DNA of 64,000 bases from Polaribacter tangerinus (GTDB lineage Bacteria > Bacteroidota > Bacteroidia > Flavobacteriales > Flavobacteriaceae), in the NCBI RefSeq assembly GCF_038024095.1, contig NZ_CP150668.1, positions 124,001-188,000 on the forward strand, in the 5' to 3' direction. Under the pieces are notes generated by a model that saw only the letters and a list, made by a program, of their open reading frames with translations, was not told where the DNA came from and made no database searches. This document shows, piece after piece, positions 54,888 to 64,000 of this stretch. The position numbers and the translations under genes are program-made. Positions within the stretch are counted from its first letter, which is position 1. Each line of letters starts with the position of its first letter.

Positions 54888-55964
54888 ATGCTTTTGAAAC
54901 ATAAATTTTTTCTTTTATTTTTAGTGATTCATTCGCTTTTAAACGCACAATCATTTAGAAATTACAGTAACGAATTTCTATCTATTGGTGTAGATGCGGC
55001 ATCACTCGGTATGAGTAAATCTGTGGTAGCTACTGCAAACAATGCAAATGCTATTTATTGGAATCCTGCAGGTTTGGTAGGAATAGAAGATTACCAAGGT
55101 TCTGTAATGCATGCCTCTTATTTTGCAGGAATTGCCAACTACAACCATGCTGCATTTGCCATGCCCATAGACAAAGAAAGTGCTATCGGTTTTTCTATAA
55201 TTCGTTTTGGTGTTGATGATATTTTAAACACCACAGAACTAATTGACAATCAGGGAAACATAGACTTTAACAATGTGAGCTTGTTTTCTGCTGCAGATTA
55301 TGCCTTTCATTTTGCCTATGCTAGAAATTTAATTTTTAAAGACTTAAAATTTGGCGTAAATGCCAAAATTATTCGAAGAATAATTGGTGAATTTGCTACT
55401 TCATGGGGTTTTGGTTTTGATGCTGGTATTCAATTTGAAAGAAATTCATGGAAATTTGGTGTAATGGCTAGAGATATTACTACAACTTACAATACATGGT
55501 CGGTAAATGAAAATGAATTTGAAAAAATAAAAAATGCTATTCCTGGTCAAAACCAAGAACTACCAGAAACTACCGAAATTACAAAACCAAAAATTCAGTT
55601 AGGTATTGCAAAAGATTGGAGATTGAGTCGTTTTATGAATTTACTAAGTGAAGTTAATTTCAATATACGATTTGCAGAAACTAACGATTTAATTGCTACC
55701 AATTTTGCTAGTATAGATCCGTCAATTGGCTTTCAAATAGATTATGATAAATTGGTGTTTTTAAGAGCAGGCGTTGGCAATTTTCAATATATTTCGGAAT
55801 TCGATAATTCGCAGTCGGTTACGCTACAACCCAATTTTGGAGTTGGTTTCAATTACCGCGGAATAACAGTAGATTATGCTCTTACTAATATTGGTAGTGT
55901 TGGTAACGCTCTATATTCTAATATTTTTTCTATAACATTTGACTATCGTTTCTTTAGACGCTAA
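54888..55964 (+). CDS. PorV/PorQ family outer-membrane protein
   Basis: 358 aa with a signal peptide ending near LNAQS and a FadL-like beta barrel of the PorV/PorQ group (SIGVDAASLGMSKSVVATANN, IYWNPAGLVG near the N-terminus). PorV and PorQ belong to the type IX secretion system, PorV as shuttle for cargo. This copy stands away from other T9SS genes, so it may be a general PorV-type paralogue. It is followed 5 bp later by a DUF4105 gene. Confidence 0.87.
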   Translation: MLLKHKFFLLFLVIHSLLNAQSFRNYSNEFLSIGVDAASLGMSKSVVATANNANAIYWNPAGLVGIEDYQGSVMHASYFAGIANYNHAAFAMPIDKESAIGFSIIRFGVDDILNTTELIDNQGNIDFNNVSLFSAADYAFHFAYARNLIFKDLKFGVNAKIIRRIIGEFATSWGFGFDAGIQFERNSWKFGVMARDITTTYNTWSVNENEFEKIKNAIPGQNQELPETTEITKPKIQLGIAKDWRLSRFMNLLSEVNFNIRFAETNDLIATNFASIDPSIGFQIDYDKLVFLRAGVGNFQYISEFDNSQSVTLQPNFGVGFNYRGITVDYALTNIGSVGNALYSNIFSITFDYRFFRR

Positions 55965-55969
55965 AAATT

Positions 55970-57148
55970 ATGATAAAAAAAATATTTCTATCCGTATTAA
56001 TTGTTATTCTTACACTTTTAAAAACAACGGCTCAAGTAAATCTTTCTGTATATTCAGAAATATCTATAATTACTGCAGGACCTGGAGAAAAATTATATGA
56101 AAAATTTGGGCATTCGGCTATTAGAGTTAAAGACCCAGTTTTAAATTTAGACCTTATTTATAATTATGGCATATTCGATTTTAACGCTCCTAACTTCTTA
56201 CTAAATTTTGCTCAGGGTAAAATGTTTTATTTACTTGCTAGGTACGATTTTAAATACTTTTTAGCAAGTTATAAAAATGATAAAAGGTGGTTAAAAGAGC
56301 AAATATTAAATTTAAATCAGGCTCAGAAACAACACTTTTTTAGCTATTTAGAAAATAATGCTTTAAAAGAAAATGCGACTTATTTATACGACCCTTTTTT
56401 TAACAATTGTGCCACAAAAATAAAGGACATTTCTAAAACTATACTGTCTAACAATATTGTTTTTGAAGATATAGTAACTAATACTTCCTTAAGAAACTTA
56501 CTCAATAAAGAAATTCATTTTAATAGCTGGGGAAATGTAGGAATTAATCTTATTACTGGAACTATTTTAGATACTAAAAGAACAAAAGAAGCCTATATGT
56601 ATTTGCCCGACTATGTGTACAGCTATTTTAAAACAGCTAAAATTGTTACTAACAATTCAGAAATACCCTTAGTTAAAAAAGAAAACGTATTGTTAGATTT
56701 TAAAGAGCCAAGAACAACATTAAAATTGTTTAGCCCTGCAATACTATTCTCATTCTTGTTTAGTATCATACTGTGGTTTACATGGCGAGATTTTAAAGCA
56801 AAAAATGGAATAACAGTTATAGATGTTATCTTGTTTTTCTTAACAGGGTTTGTTGGCTTGATACTAAGCTACTTATGGTTATTTTCTGACCACTCAACCG
56901 CTCCGAACAATTTTAATATTTTTTGGGCTTTTCCTGTTAATTTAATTTTTGCTTTTATAATTCGTAAAAAGAAATATCACTTATTTTTAAGTAAATATAT
57001 CTCTTTACTTTTAGTCTTATTTGTAACTTTAATAGCTTTATTGGTTTTAGAAATTCAGACTCTACCTCTAGCTATTATTCCTTTTTTAGCGGCATTAGTG
57101 ATACGTTATGTTTATATAAATTATGTACTACTGACCTCGATAAAATAA
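55970..57148 (+). CDS. DUF4105 membrane protein (Lnb N-terminal periplasmic domain type)
   Basis: 392 aa. A signal peptide (ending near TTAQVN) is followed by a periplasmic domain of about 230 residues with the family features GPGEKLYEKFGHSAIRV and FFNNCATKIKD, which together place a His and a Cys as in NlpC-like cysteine hydrolases, and then by four to five membrane helices. The family is named after an acyl-amidase-like domain; function in flavobacteria is unproven. It follows the PorV/PorQ-like gene by 5 bp and overlaps the end of the converging sugar-transferase remnant by 21 bp. Confidence 0.85.
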   Translation: MIKKIFLSVLIVILTLLKTTAQVNLSVYSEISIITAGPGEKLYEKFGHSAIRVKDPVLNLDLIYNYGIFDFNAPNFLLNFAQGKMFYLLARYDFKYFLASYKNDKRWLKEQILNLNQAQKQHFFSYLENNALKENATYLYDPFFNNCATKIKDISKTILSNNIVFEDIVTNTSLRNLLNKEIHFNSWGNVGINLITGTILDTKRTKEAYMYLPDYVYSYFKTAKIVTNNSEIPLVKKENVLLDFKEPRTTLKLFSPAILFSFLFSIILWFTWRDFKAKNGITVIDVILFFLTGFVGLILSYLWLFSDHSTAPNNFNIFWAFPVNLIFAFIIRKKKYHLFLSKYISLLLVLFVTLIALLVLEIQTLPLAIIPFLAALVIRYVYINYVLLTSIK

Positions 57149-57625
57149 TACTGTAGTTAATGTTTTTATTAAAATTTTAAAATCTAAAAATGCATTTCTT
57201 TCTTTTATATAATACAAGTCGTAGCGTAACTTCACTTCTTGTTCTTCAATAGTATTTGCATAAGGGTAATTTACCTGTGCCCAACCTGTTAAACCTGGTC
57301 TTACTACATTTCGGATACCATAAAAAGAAATTTTATTTTTTAGTTCTTCTACAAATTCTGGTCGTTCTGGTCGTGGACCAATAATACTCATATCACCTTT
57401 TAAAATATTAAAAAACTGCGGAATTTCATCTAACCTTGTGTTTCTTAAAAACTTTCCGAAGGCTGTAATTCTTACATCATTTTTTTGTGCTCAAACTGCG
57501 CCATTCTTTTCTGCATTTTGCACCATCGAGCGCAATTTATAAATAGAGAATACTTTTCCATTTAGTCCTACTCTTTTTTGTGAATAAAATAAAGAGCCTC
57601 TATTTCCAATAACATTACCAATGCA
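57128..57625 (-). pseudogene. Sugar transferase (WbaP/EpsE type), 5' deleted and with in-frame TGA
   Basis: The remaining C-terminal half is clearly a polyisoprenyl-phosphate sugar-1-phosphate transferase: NRGSLFYSQKRVGLNG, KLRSM, then RLDEIPQFFNILKGDMS, GPRPERPEFV and RPGLTGWAQVN. Two faults are visible. An in-frame TGA at 57491-57493 stands where Trp is expected (NGAV-stop-AQKNDVRIT), and the N-terminal half is absent because the frame runs upstream at about 57610-57630 into neuC. The intact family starts lipid-linked assembly of surface polysaccharide. The short open frame from 57391 is only the part after the stop. Confidence 0.85.
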
Positions 57626-58224
57626 AACTCTTGAAACGGAATTTCGTAATAATTTTTAACTTCCTCTAAACTCGGCAGTGCATCTGAAAACATAATATCT
57701 ACATCTGGTGATCCGATAACTGCAACAGACGAATCCAATTCACCTAATTGAAGTATTCTATTCTTTGCGCTTTCATTTGAAACAAAATGTAGGTGACTCA
57801 TTTTGCTTACAGAATGTCTTATCAGCTCATCAATTGTTCCAGAAACTTCACCTCCTTCGATGTGTGCAACCAAGATGTTATTTAATGAACCAACAATAGC
57901 TCCTGCAAGTGCTTCTACCCTATCTCCATGAATAACAATTAAGTCGGGTTTTAATGTACTTACATAACTAGAAAAACCTTCAATGGTTTTTGCCAGTGTT
58001 AAATCCATAGTGTTTTCTGAAGTGTGATTCGAAAATTGATGAATATTGGTAAAGTTACACTTTTGAATTTCTATAACAGTTTTACCGTACTTATCTAGCA
58101 AGTGCATGCCAGTAGCAAAAATATAAGGTTCAAATTTAGAATGATTTTCTAATACTTGAATTAGCGACTTTATTTTTCCAAAATCGGCTCTTGTACCTGT
58201 TAAAAAAACAATTTTTTTACGCAT
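57568..58224 (-). pseudogene. neuC: Hydrolysing UDP-GlcNAc 2-epimerase NeuC, truncated
   Basis: The first about 200 residues are normal NeuC (FLTGTRADFGKIKSLIQ start, IHGDRVEALAGA, AHIEGGEVSGTIDELIRHS), but the protein should be about 385 aa. After YYEIPFQEFALVM the sequence ceases to match: the last 15 or so codons are the sugar-transferase sequence read in another frame. The nucleotide-binding C-terminal half is gone, so no activity is expected. NeuC makes ManNAc for sialic acid. It overlaps neuB by 8 bp. Confidence 0.85.
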
Positions 58225-59263
58225 CTATGTCAGTTAATTTTAACTGTTCATCTTTAGCAATATCTCTAGAAGCCTTCTTAGAAAGGAGTTCTTCGAATTT
58301 ATCTGCTAAAATCTCTCCTGTTCCAGGTCTTTTTACCCAAATATTATCCATCGTAAAACGTTGCCCTTTTTTTACATCTTTAATGGTACAAACCGTAGCA
58401 AAAGCAAAATCGATAGTTACTTGTTCTTCTTTAGCAGGAGCTTTTGTACCACCTCTCATTTGCCAAATTAAAGAACTTCCTTCAATTAAATTTTTACACT
58501 CATTTTCGTCCATAGAACAAATAATATCTGGTCCTGTTCTTTCTTTATAATCTGTAAAATGTCTTTCTAAAATACTTGCTCCCAATGCTACTGCACCAAA
58601 ACAAGCGTGGTTAGTTAAAGTATGGTCGGAAAGACCAAATACTTTGTCAGGAAAAGCATTATGAAGAGCTGTCATTGCTCCAAAACGCACTAAATGTGGT
58701 GGTGTTGGATATAAATTAGTTGTATGCAATAAAGCCAATGGTACTCGATGCTTGTTAAAAATTGCTACAGCCTTTTTAACGCTTTCAATAGTGTTCATTC
58801 CAGTACTAAGAATTACCGGTTTTTTAAATTTTGCAATATGCTCTAACAACGGATAATTGTTACACTCTCCAGAACCAATTTTATAGGCCGGAACATTCAT
58901 TTTCTCTAATCTTTCGGCAGCAGCTCGTGAAAAAGGAGTGGAAATAAAAATTATACCTTTACTTTCTACATACTCCTTTAACGCAATTTCGTCTGCTTCA
59001 TTTAAAGAACACTTATCCATTATTTCGTATATAGAAACAGAAGCGTTTCCTGGAATTACCTTTTTGGCAGCGGCACTCATTTCGTCTTCGACAATATGTG
59101 TTTGGTGTTTAACCACCTCTACGCCTGCTCTTTTTGCTGCATCAACCATTTCAAAAGCTGTTTTTAAAGAGCCTTCATGGTTAATACCAATTTCTGCAAT
59201 AACTAGTGGCGGAAAATCTATTCCAATTTTTCTACCAGAAATTTCTATAAATGGGTTTTTCAT
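58217..59263 (-). CDS. neuB: N-acetylneuraminate (or related nonulosonate) synthase
   Basis: 348 aa. The NeuB barrel (about residues 15-275) shows [49 protein letters not shown] and GLSDHT; the C-terminal SAF/antifreeze-like domain (about 290-345) contains KRPGTGEI. It joins phosphoenolpyruvate with an N-acetylated mannosamine-type sugar. The neighbouring neuC-type epimerase points to Neu5Ac rather than legionaminate or pseudaminate, but these cannot be excluded. The ends overlap neuC by 8 bp and neuA by 4 bp, so the three form one operon. Confidence 0.9.
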   Translation of the reverse strand: MKNPFIEISGRKIGIDFPPLVIAEIGINHEGSLKTAFEMVDAAKRAGVEVVKHQTHIVEDEMSAAAKKVIPGNASVSIYEIMDKCSLNEADEIALKEYVESKGIIFISTPFSRAAAERLEKMNVPAYKIGSGECNNYPLLEHIAKFKKPVILSTGMNTIESVKKAVAIFNKHRVPLALLHTTNLYPTPPHLVRFGAMTALHNAFPDKVFGLSDHTLTNHACFGAVALGASILERHFTDYKERTGPDIICSMDENECKNLIEGSSLIWQMRGGTKAPAKEEQVTIDFAFATVCTIKDVKKGQRFTMDNIWVKRPGTGEILADKFEELLSKKASRDIAKDEQLKLTDIDA

Positions 59264-59931
59264 GTACGATTCTTTTTTTCTAAGTAATACATTGCCTTTT
59301 CAAAATCTACTTCTTCATCAATATCAATCATAGCTGATGGATGATTTTCTATAAACGGTAAATTTTTTTCTCCTATAATTTCTCCGCCTACTATTAAAGA
59401 CGATTTTGAAATATATAATAACCCGTTTTCAAAAAATAACGGCTCTAAATCCTGACTTCTTTGACCGAATTCATAGTTAAAAGGCACAAAAGTATTGTTT
59501 ACAATTTTACCAAATTTTTGTTTATTCTCTGTAACTGTCATTAAACTGTTAAAATCTCCTTTTACATATGCTTTAAATGCTTCAGACAATAACTCTTTTC
59601 TTCTAAAGGGATTTGTTGCTTGTAAAAGTATAATATTATCGAAATTTTCTTCTAAATTTTCTACAACATGCCTTAAAACCTCTTTGGTTGGAGTATTATC
59701 TGCCGCCAAATGTTTTGGTCTTAAAATTACCTGAACACCTTCTTTTAATGCTAACTCTTTTAGTACTTCAGAATCTGTAGATACTACAATTTTGGTACAA
59801 ATTGTAGCATTTTCCTTGGCATAATTTATTCTATGAACAAATAGTGGAATACCTCCTAACAACCTACTGTTTTTGTTGGGTACTCTTTTAGAGCCTCCTC
59901 TAATTGGTATTACCACTAAATTTTTATGCAT
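59260..59931 (-). CDS. neuA: Acylneuraminate cytidylyltransferase (CMP-nonulosonate synthetase)
   Basis: 223 aa with the CTP-binding loop [20 protein letters not shown], the [12 protein letters not shown] motif and the [16 protein letters not shown] tail. It activates sialic or legionaminic acid with CMP before transfer to the surface glycan. First of the three nonulosonate genes; the stop overlaps neuB by 4 bp. The glycosyltransferase gene upstream ends 43 bp before its ATG, so the operon continues from there. Confidence 0.88.
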   Translation of the reverse strand: MHKNLVVIPIRGGSKRVPNKNSRLLGGIPLFVHRINYAKENATICTKIVVSTDSEVLKELALKEGVQVILRPKHLAADNTPTKEVLRHVVENLEENFDNIILLQATNPFRRKELLSEAFKAYVKGDFNSLMTVTENKQKFGKIVNNTFVPFNYEFGQRSQDLEPLFFENGLLYISKSSLIVGGEIIGEKNLPFIENHPSAMIDIDEEVDFEKAMYYLEKKNRT

Positions 59932-59974
59932 ATTATTTTAATTTTATGAGTAAGAATAACAAAAATAAGATTTA

Positions 59975-61168
59975 TTATAGGAATAACGAATCTAGATATT
60001 TTTTCATTTTTTCTGTTTGATGAATACTTGTAAAGGAAGCCAAAAAAGTTTTTTTTCCATTATTACTTAAAAACTCTCGCTGCTTGTAATTAGTAATCAA
60101 AGCAGTAATTTCAGCTATCATAGACTCTAAATTATCACATAAAATAGCATTTTGTTTGTGCAGAATTTCTGGAAATGCAGCTACCGAAGCTTTGGTAGCT
60201 ACTAAAGCTTGAGAATGATTAAATACCACAGGAATTCTTGTTCTAGTACCTGTATTATATTCCCAAGGTATAATATGAATATCGTTGGGATGCAAAACTT
60301 CGCTTAAATCGAAAACAAAGCCTTTACAAATTATATTATTAGCACCAATTTTTTTTAGTAGAACTGGTGATGCTTCTTTTAAGCTGCCAATAATAATTAA
60401 ATTTATATGCGGATTATCTTGATGTATTTTTGGCCAACAAACATCTAAAAAACGTTCTAAACCTAATCTATTTGCAGTAGTTCCCATGCCTCCTAAATGA
60501 ACAATATTGGGTTGCTTTAAAGGCTTAAGATTACTTTTAACATTTGCATAGGTTGTTGGTAGGTACAGCGCTTTCTTTCTACTTATCTTCTCTACTTCTT
60601 CAGTTTCTGTCTTAGAACCAGAAATAACTCCTGCTACTTTTTTTACCAATGCAAACTCCACCCTTTTTTTCTGAAAGGTGTGAAATTTTTGTAAAAATGT
60701 TCTTTTTGTTCTGAGCCTTGCTAATTTATATTCCCAATCATGATGACCATATACTACTGGTACTGAAACTTTTGAAAAACCAGTCCAAATAGCTGCCCAA
60801 CGCCAATCGGCAAAAATTAAATCAATAGCATGTATTTTGGTATATTCTTGTAAAAATTTTTTATTCTTTTTATTTAGAAAATAATATTCGAATTTTTCTG
60901 GACTAAATATTGCGTGATAAGCTCTCTTTAAACTTTTTTTTGGCGCTTTACTTTCAATTATATAGGTGTCTATGGTAGATACATATTTATGAATCTCTAT
61001 ATAATCACTCTTTTTAAAAGTATCTTTATCAGACCATTGCACAGCTAATAAATGCACTTTATAACCCGCTAAATATAGCAGTTCTAAATGTGAATAGTAT
61101 ACCGATGCTCCTCCGTTTGCGTTCAAAGAAATTAAACCTTGGTTTACAATAAATAGTACTTTTTTCAT
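59975..61168 (-). CDS. Glycosyltransferase, GT-B type family 4-like
   Basis: 397 aa. GT-B features are the N-terminal LFIVNQGLISLNANGGASVY loop, VISGSKTETEEVEK between the domains, GGMGTTANRLGLERFL and the C-terminal EYNTGTRTRIPV with a Glu-type donor-binding site (family 4 or 1). No membrane segment. It should add a sugar to the surface polysaccharide. Its start overlaps the end of the next glycosyltransferase frame by 4 bp (ATGA). Confidence 0.87.
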   Translation of the reverse strand: MKKVLFIVNQGLISLNANGGASVYYSHLELLYLAGYKVHLLAVQWSDKDTFKKSDYIEIHKYVSTIDTYIIESKAPKKSLKRAYHAIFSPEKFEYYFLNKKNKKFLQEYTKIHAIDLIFADWRWAAIWTGFSKVSVPVVYGHHDWEYKLARLRTKRTFLQKFHTFQKKRVEFALVKKVAGVISGSKTETEEVEKISRKKALYLPTTYANVKSNLKPLKQPNIVHLGGMGTTANRLGLERFLDVCWPKIHQDNPHINLIIIGSLKEASPVLLKKIGANNIICKGFVFDLSEVLHPNDIHIIPWEYNTGTRTRIPVVFNHSQALVATKASVAAFPEILHKQNAILCDNLESMIAEITALITNYKQREFLSNNGKKTFLASFTSIHQTEKMKKYLDSLFL

Positions 61169-62316
61169 TTTTCGTCAGCTATCTTTTTATAAATATCTAG
61201 TACTTTACGTTGCACTTTTTCATATGCTAATTTTTTGGCTTTTTTTGAGTTTATAGCATATGCATTTATTAGTAATTCTGGTGAGTTTAATGCCAATTTA
61301 ATATGATTTGCTATTTCATTTTCATCTTCTGAATTTTCAATTAAAATTCCGTTTTTACCGTTTTCTATATAATCCTCTGAAGCACCTCCAGGGTTTGACT
61401 GAATTGGAAATGCACCTAAAATAATTGCTTCTAACAAGGTATTCGGAACTCCGTCTGAAATACTATTTCCTACTGCCAATTTAGCTGCACCAAACTTTTT
61501 AAGTATTTCTTCATGAGAAAGCTCATTTTGCCGATTACTGTACTGAATATTTAACTGATATTTTTGTTTTAATTCTTGTATTTTATCTACCACTACTTCA
61601 TGTGCAGAATATACATAAATAGGATAATTTTGAAGCTAAGAATTAATAAGTGCTAAGGCTTCTAAAACTTTTAAAGCCCTACCAACCCAATGCTGATACC
61701 CTTTTATCAAAATTAAATTTCTTGATAATTGAGGTTTTTTATAAGATTGATATGTATCAAGATGATAACCACCACCACCAGGTAATACTTCAAAGCACTC
61801 ATTCTTATATCCCAACTGCTTGGCAAGTGAATAGTCTCTAGAATTGTCTGAAAAGAAAAAGCTTACTCTCGAAAGCACTCTTTTTATTTTCAATTGATGA
61901 TTTTTATTTTGGTGATAAAGAAACATATCACTTCCCCATGAAGAGTAAGCCCATAAAAAATTTAATTTGGCATGCACTTTAAGTAAAGGATAACTCTGTG
62001 TGAGCATTTCTAAAGAATGCACCAAGTCGGGTTTTATTTCTTTTATTAATTTTTCTAACCTTTCAGATGCTGTAACTTTTAAAAACGGAGAAATAAACTC
62101 ATATATTCTTGGTAATTTCTTCGCTATAAAATGTTCCCCTTTTATATAAGGTATCTTTCTTTTTTGCCAGTCTGTTGTAAAGTTTGTCCAAAGTAAATAT
62201 TTATGAATAGGATTGTCTAAACAATCGAAAACATAAATTTGATGTTCAGTATCTTTTAGCTGATGAATCCATCGTGCTGAATGAATGTATTGTTGACAAA
62301 CAAAAAGGATTTTCAT
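61165..62316 (-). pseudogene. Glycosyltransferase interrupted by one in-frame TAG
   Basis: One frame runs from 62316 to 61165 with a single TAG at 61636-61638. Before it lies the N-terminal GT-B domain (MKILFVCQQYIHSARWIHQ, EIKPDLVHSLEML, WAYSSWGSDMFLYHQ), after it (LQNYPIYVYSAHEVVVDK and on) the C-terminal donor-binding domain (GNSISDGVPNTLLEAIILGA, FPIQSNPGG). The joined length of 383 residues is normal for the family. A start at 61593 (GTG) is an artefact. The mutation is one base away from a sense codon such as CAG. Since its 3' neighbour still couples to it by 4 bp, the damage looks recent. Confidence 0.88.
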
Positions 62317-62361
62317 GATTTAGACTTACTGGTTAGTTCAGTGAAAGTTTGATGAATATTC

Positions 62362-63111
62362 TTATTTTTTCTTTGCAATTATTCCCATAAATGGCGAATA
62401 GTGTTTGTTACTCGTATTCAATACTTTTTTTAAGTGAATATCAAGTTTTTTTAGCACCTTTAGTAATCCTTTTTGCAATATATTTCTTTTTTGGTCTTCT
62501 ACCCAAAATTCGTATCCTCCTAAATAAGAACTATCTACTATTTCATAGCCTAAATCTAAAAGTAATTTTTCCCATTCTACTAGATTCATAGACGGAACAT
62601 AATGCCTTTTCAAATTTTTCTTATCCAATAAAGTTCTTAAGAAATACTGAATAAATCCTTTAAAATTGGGAGTTTCTAAAACAATATATCCTCCTTTTTT
62701 TACTAAATTAGATTGAAGCTTGATAACACTTTTGTAATCTTTAAAATGTTCTATAAAACCAAAAGATGCCACTACATCATACTGCTTAGTGTGCTGCCAT
62801 TTAAATATATCTTTTTTATAAAAATCACCTACCAAAAAATTTTCACTTTTTAACCATTCTGGCAAATGTGTTGTTACTAAATCTACCTGATCTACACCAT
62901 TTAATCTATATCCTAAGTACCCAAAAGTAGATAAATAAGTTCCTGGAAAAACGCCTAATTCAAAACAATCTTTAATATCACCTTCTGGCAATTTAGTAAA
63001 AAATTGATGCACCCATTTATGGATAGTATTCGATGTTGGTAAAAGTTTGAATTTATATCCTTTATAAATTGTTTCCCAATATGTTTTTTCTGCAAAATTT
63101 TTATTCATCAT
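62362..63111 (-). CDS. Class I SAM-dependent methyltransferase
   Basis: 249 aa. The SAM-binding strand is CFELGVFPGTYLSTFGYLG (a variant of the usual E-x-G-x-G-x-G), then GVDQVD, and YDVVASFGFIEHFKDY as motif II-like. The C-terminus is basic and aromatic. In a polysaccharide locus it probably methylates a sugar or a polymer end. Two adjacent ATGs open the frame (63111 and 63108). It lies 2 bp downstream of the ABC ATPase frame. Confidence 0.82.
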   Translation of the reverse strand: MMNKNFAEKTYWETIYKGYKFKLLPTSNTIHKWVHQFFTKLPEGDIKDCFELGVFPGTYLSTFGYLGYRLNGVDQVDLVTTHLPEWLKSENFLVGDFYKKDIFKWQHTKQYDVVASFGFIEHFKDYKSVIKLQSNLVKKGGYIVLETPNFKGFIQYFLRTLLDKKNLKRHYVPSMNLVEWEKLLLDLGYEIVDSSYLGGYEFWVEDQKRNILQKGLLKVLKKLDIHLKKVLNTSNKHYSPFMGIIAKKK

Positions 63112-63113
63112 AT

Positions 63114-64000
63114 TTAGGTTATTTTTACCTTTGGTAACAATATATTATTTTTCGATTCAATATATCTATCAAAGAGATTTACCGAATTTAACACAAAACA
63201 ATTTGTTAAAAGGATTGTGTAAGGCTCGTTACTACTCTTTCTAATTCCTATATCTATCCTAAAATCTCGGTTTTCGAATCCAGGATTTTGAATGTCTATT
63301 TTTACTTTTTCTTTTAATTTCTTTCCTTTACTTTCAACTCCAAATAGTCTAATACCTTCTGTAGTATAAAAGCCTATTTCTACCTCCCAATCTGTAAATT
63401 CTTTTGCTCTACTCCAATAAACTTCAAAAGAAAAAAAATCGTTAACTCTCCAATTTTTTACATCCGAAATAAAGTTGATATCTACCTCTTTATGAGGCTT
63501 TGTTACATTTTGAGAAAAATATGCTTGAACAACATCAATAGTTGGTCCAATCATAGAAATAGTACCATTATTTAATAATATTGTTTTTTTACACAATTCT
63601 TTTATAGAACCCATATCATGACTAACAAATAAAACAGTTCGTCCGTCTGTTGTAGAAATATCTTGCATTTTACCAATGGCCTTTTTCTGAAACTCTGCAT
63701 CACCCACTGCTAAAACTTCGTCTACTACTAAAATATCTGGTTCTAAATGTGCTGCTACTGCAAAGGCTAATCTAACTTTCATTCCGCTAGAATATCTTTT
63801 TACTGGCGTATCGATATACCTTTCACAACCAGAAAAAGAAACAATTTCATCTAACTTTGTGGTAATTTCTTTTTTTGTCATTCCTAAAATTGCTCCATTT
63901 AAAAAAATGTTTTCTTTCCCGGTCATTTCAGGATGAAATCCTGTACCAACTTCTAATAATGAAGCAATTCTTCCTTTCGATTTTATAGTTCCTGTTGTTG
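63114..64000 (-). CDS. Wzt-like polysaccharide ABC transporter ATPase, 5' end outside window
   Basis: The frame runs through the right edge; TTGTIKSKGRIASLLEVGTGF continues into the window at 64000, so the Walker A and true start lie outside. Inside are the signature KRYSSGMKVRLAF, Walker B DILVVDEVLAVGD and the H-loop SHDMGSI. The 130 residues after the ATPase (from about 150 of the visible part) form a C-terminal beta domain of the Wzt type, which selects the glycan for export. This fits O-antigen or capsule export with a partner permease beyond the edge. Confidence 0.88.
   Translation of the reverse strand, partial: TTGTIKSKGRIASLLEVGTGFHPEMTGKENIFLNGAILGMTKKEITTKLDEIVSFSGCERYIDTPVKRYSSGMKVRLAFAVAAHLEPDILVVDEVLAVGDAEFQKKAIGKMQDISTTDGRTVLFVSHDMGSIKELCKKTILLNNGTISMIGPTIDVVQAYFSQNVTKPHKEVDINFISDVKNWRVNDFFSFEVYWSRAKEFTDWEVEIGFYTTEGIRLFGVESKGKKLKEKVKIDIQNPGFENRDFRIDIGIRKSSNEPYTILLTNCFVLNSVNLFDRYIESKNNILLPKVKIT

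Noticed and set aside
54888..57148. Type IX secretion gene cluster
   Set aside because: Only one PorV/PorQ-like gene is present; no PorK, PorL, PorM, PorN or sorting-domain proteins lie nearby.
57128..57391. Independent 87-aa gene
   Set aside because: It is the end of the sugar transferase after the in-frame TGA; family sequence continues upstream in the same frame.
61165..61593. Separate small glycosyltransferase gene starting at GTG
   Set aside because: It is the C-terminal half of the frame from 62316, cut only by one TAG; the start is artificial.
57491..61638. Programmed stop-codon readthrough in the polysaccharide locus
   Set aside because: The two codons differ (TGA and TAG), there is no conserved context, and one gene is already deleted at its 5' end, so simple decay is more likely.

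Overview
The window is low-GC DNA (roughly one third G+C by eye) from a member of the Bacteroidota, most likely a marine-type Flavobacteriaceae. Pointers are the lineage-restricted families (DUF6452 and DUF6048 side by side, DUF5362, DUF4856 with imelysin, PorV/PorQ-like protein, DUF4252 pair), many short lipoprotein signals, TAnnTTTG-type -7 promoter boxes, and almost no Shine-Dalgarno sequences. No tRNA, rRNA, CRISPR array, insertion sequence or phage gene was recognised.

Layout. (1) 1-3627: an HTTM / imelysin / DUF4856 cassette typical of flavobacterial iron-uptake loci, cut by the left edge. (2) 3759-4062: a frame-broken coding remnant. (3) 4135-34810: mainly housekeeping and metabolic genes: HMG-CoA lyase-like enzyme, LysE exporter, GcvT, an SDR enzyme, a probable sulfonolipid pair (acyltransferase plus cysteine-synthase-like enzyme), oligopeptidase B, YbaB, AsmA, ornithine aminotransferase, RlmD, SUI1-type factor, M1 aminopeptidase, an ECF sigma/anti-sigma/DUF4252 operon, and a tandem pair of S41-peptidase-like lipoproteins of which the first has lost the catalytic lysine. 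(4) 34807-43647: a co-oriented accessory block that looks like a defence system: an MmeI-like DNA methyltransferase without an obvious nuclease motif, a translationally coupled unknown protein, a truncated RhuM gene, an AlbA_2/ATPase-fold regulator, a DEAD/DEAH helicase and a GIY-YIG (T5orf172) nuclease. (5) 43733-57148: patatin, Ycf48-like protein, acyltransferase, RmuC, RecQ, KdsD-like isomerase, TatC, LptB, PssA, YheT hydrolase, PorV/PorQ-like protein and DUF4105 protein. (6) 57128-64000: a surface-polysaccharide locus on the minus strand with sialic-acid-type genes neuB and neuA, glycosyltransferases, a methyltransferase and a Wzt-like ABC ATPase cut by the right edge.

The polysaccharide locus is visibly damaged. 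neuC is truncated and its end runs out of frame into the C-terminal half of a sugar transferase, whose frame also contains an in-frame TGA where a Trp codon is expected. A glycosyltransferase further upstream is split by one in-frame TAG. The best candidate for an under-described system is the block in region 4, in which the nuclease and helicase share a small sequence module that may pair them, and whose central regulator is flanked by clusters of short repeats and a broken gene.
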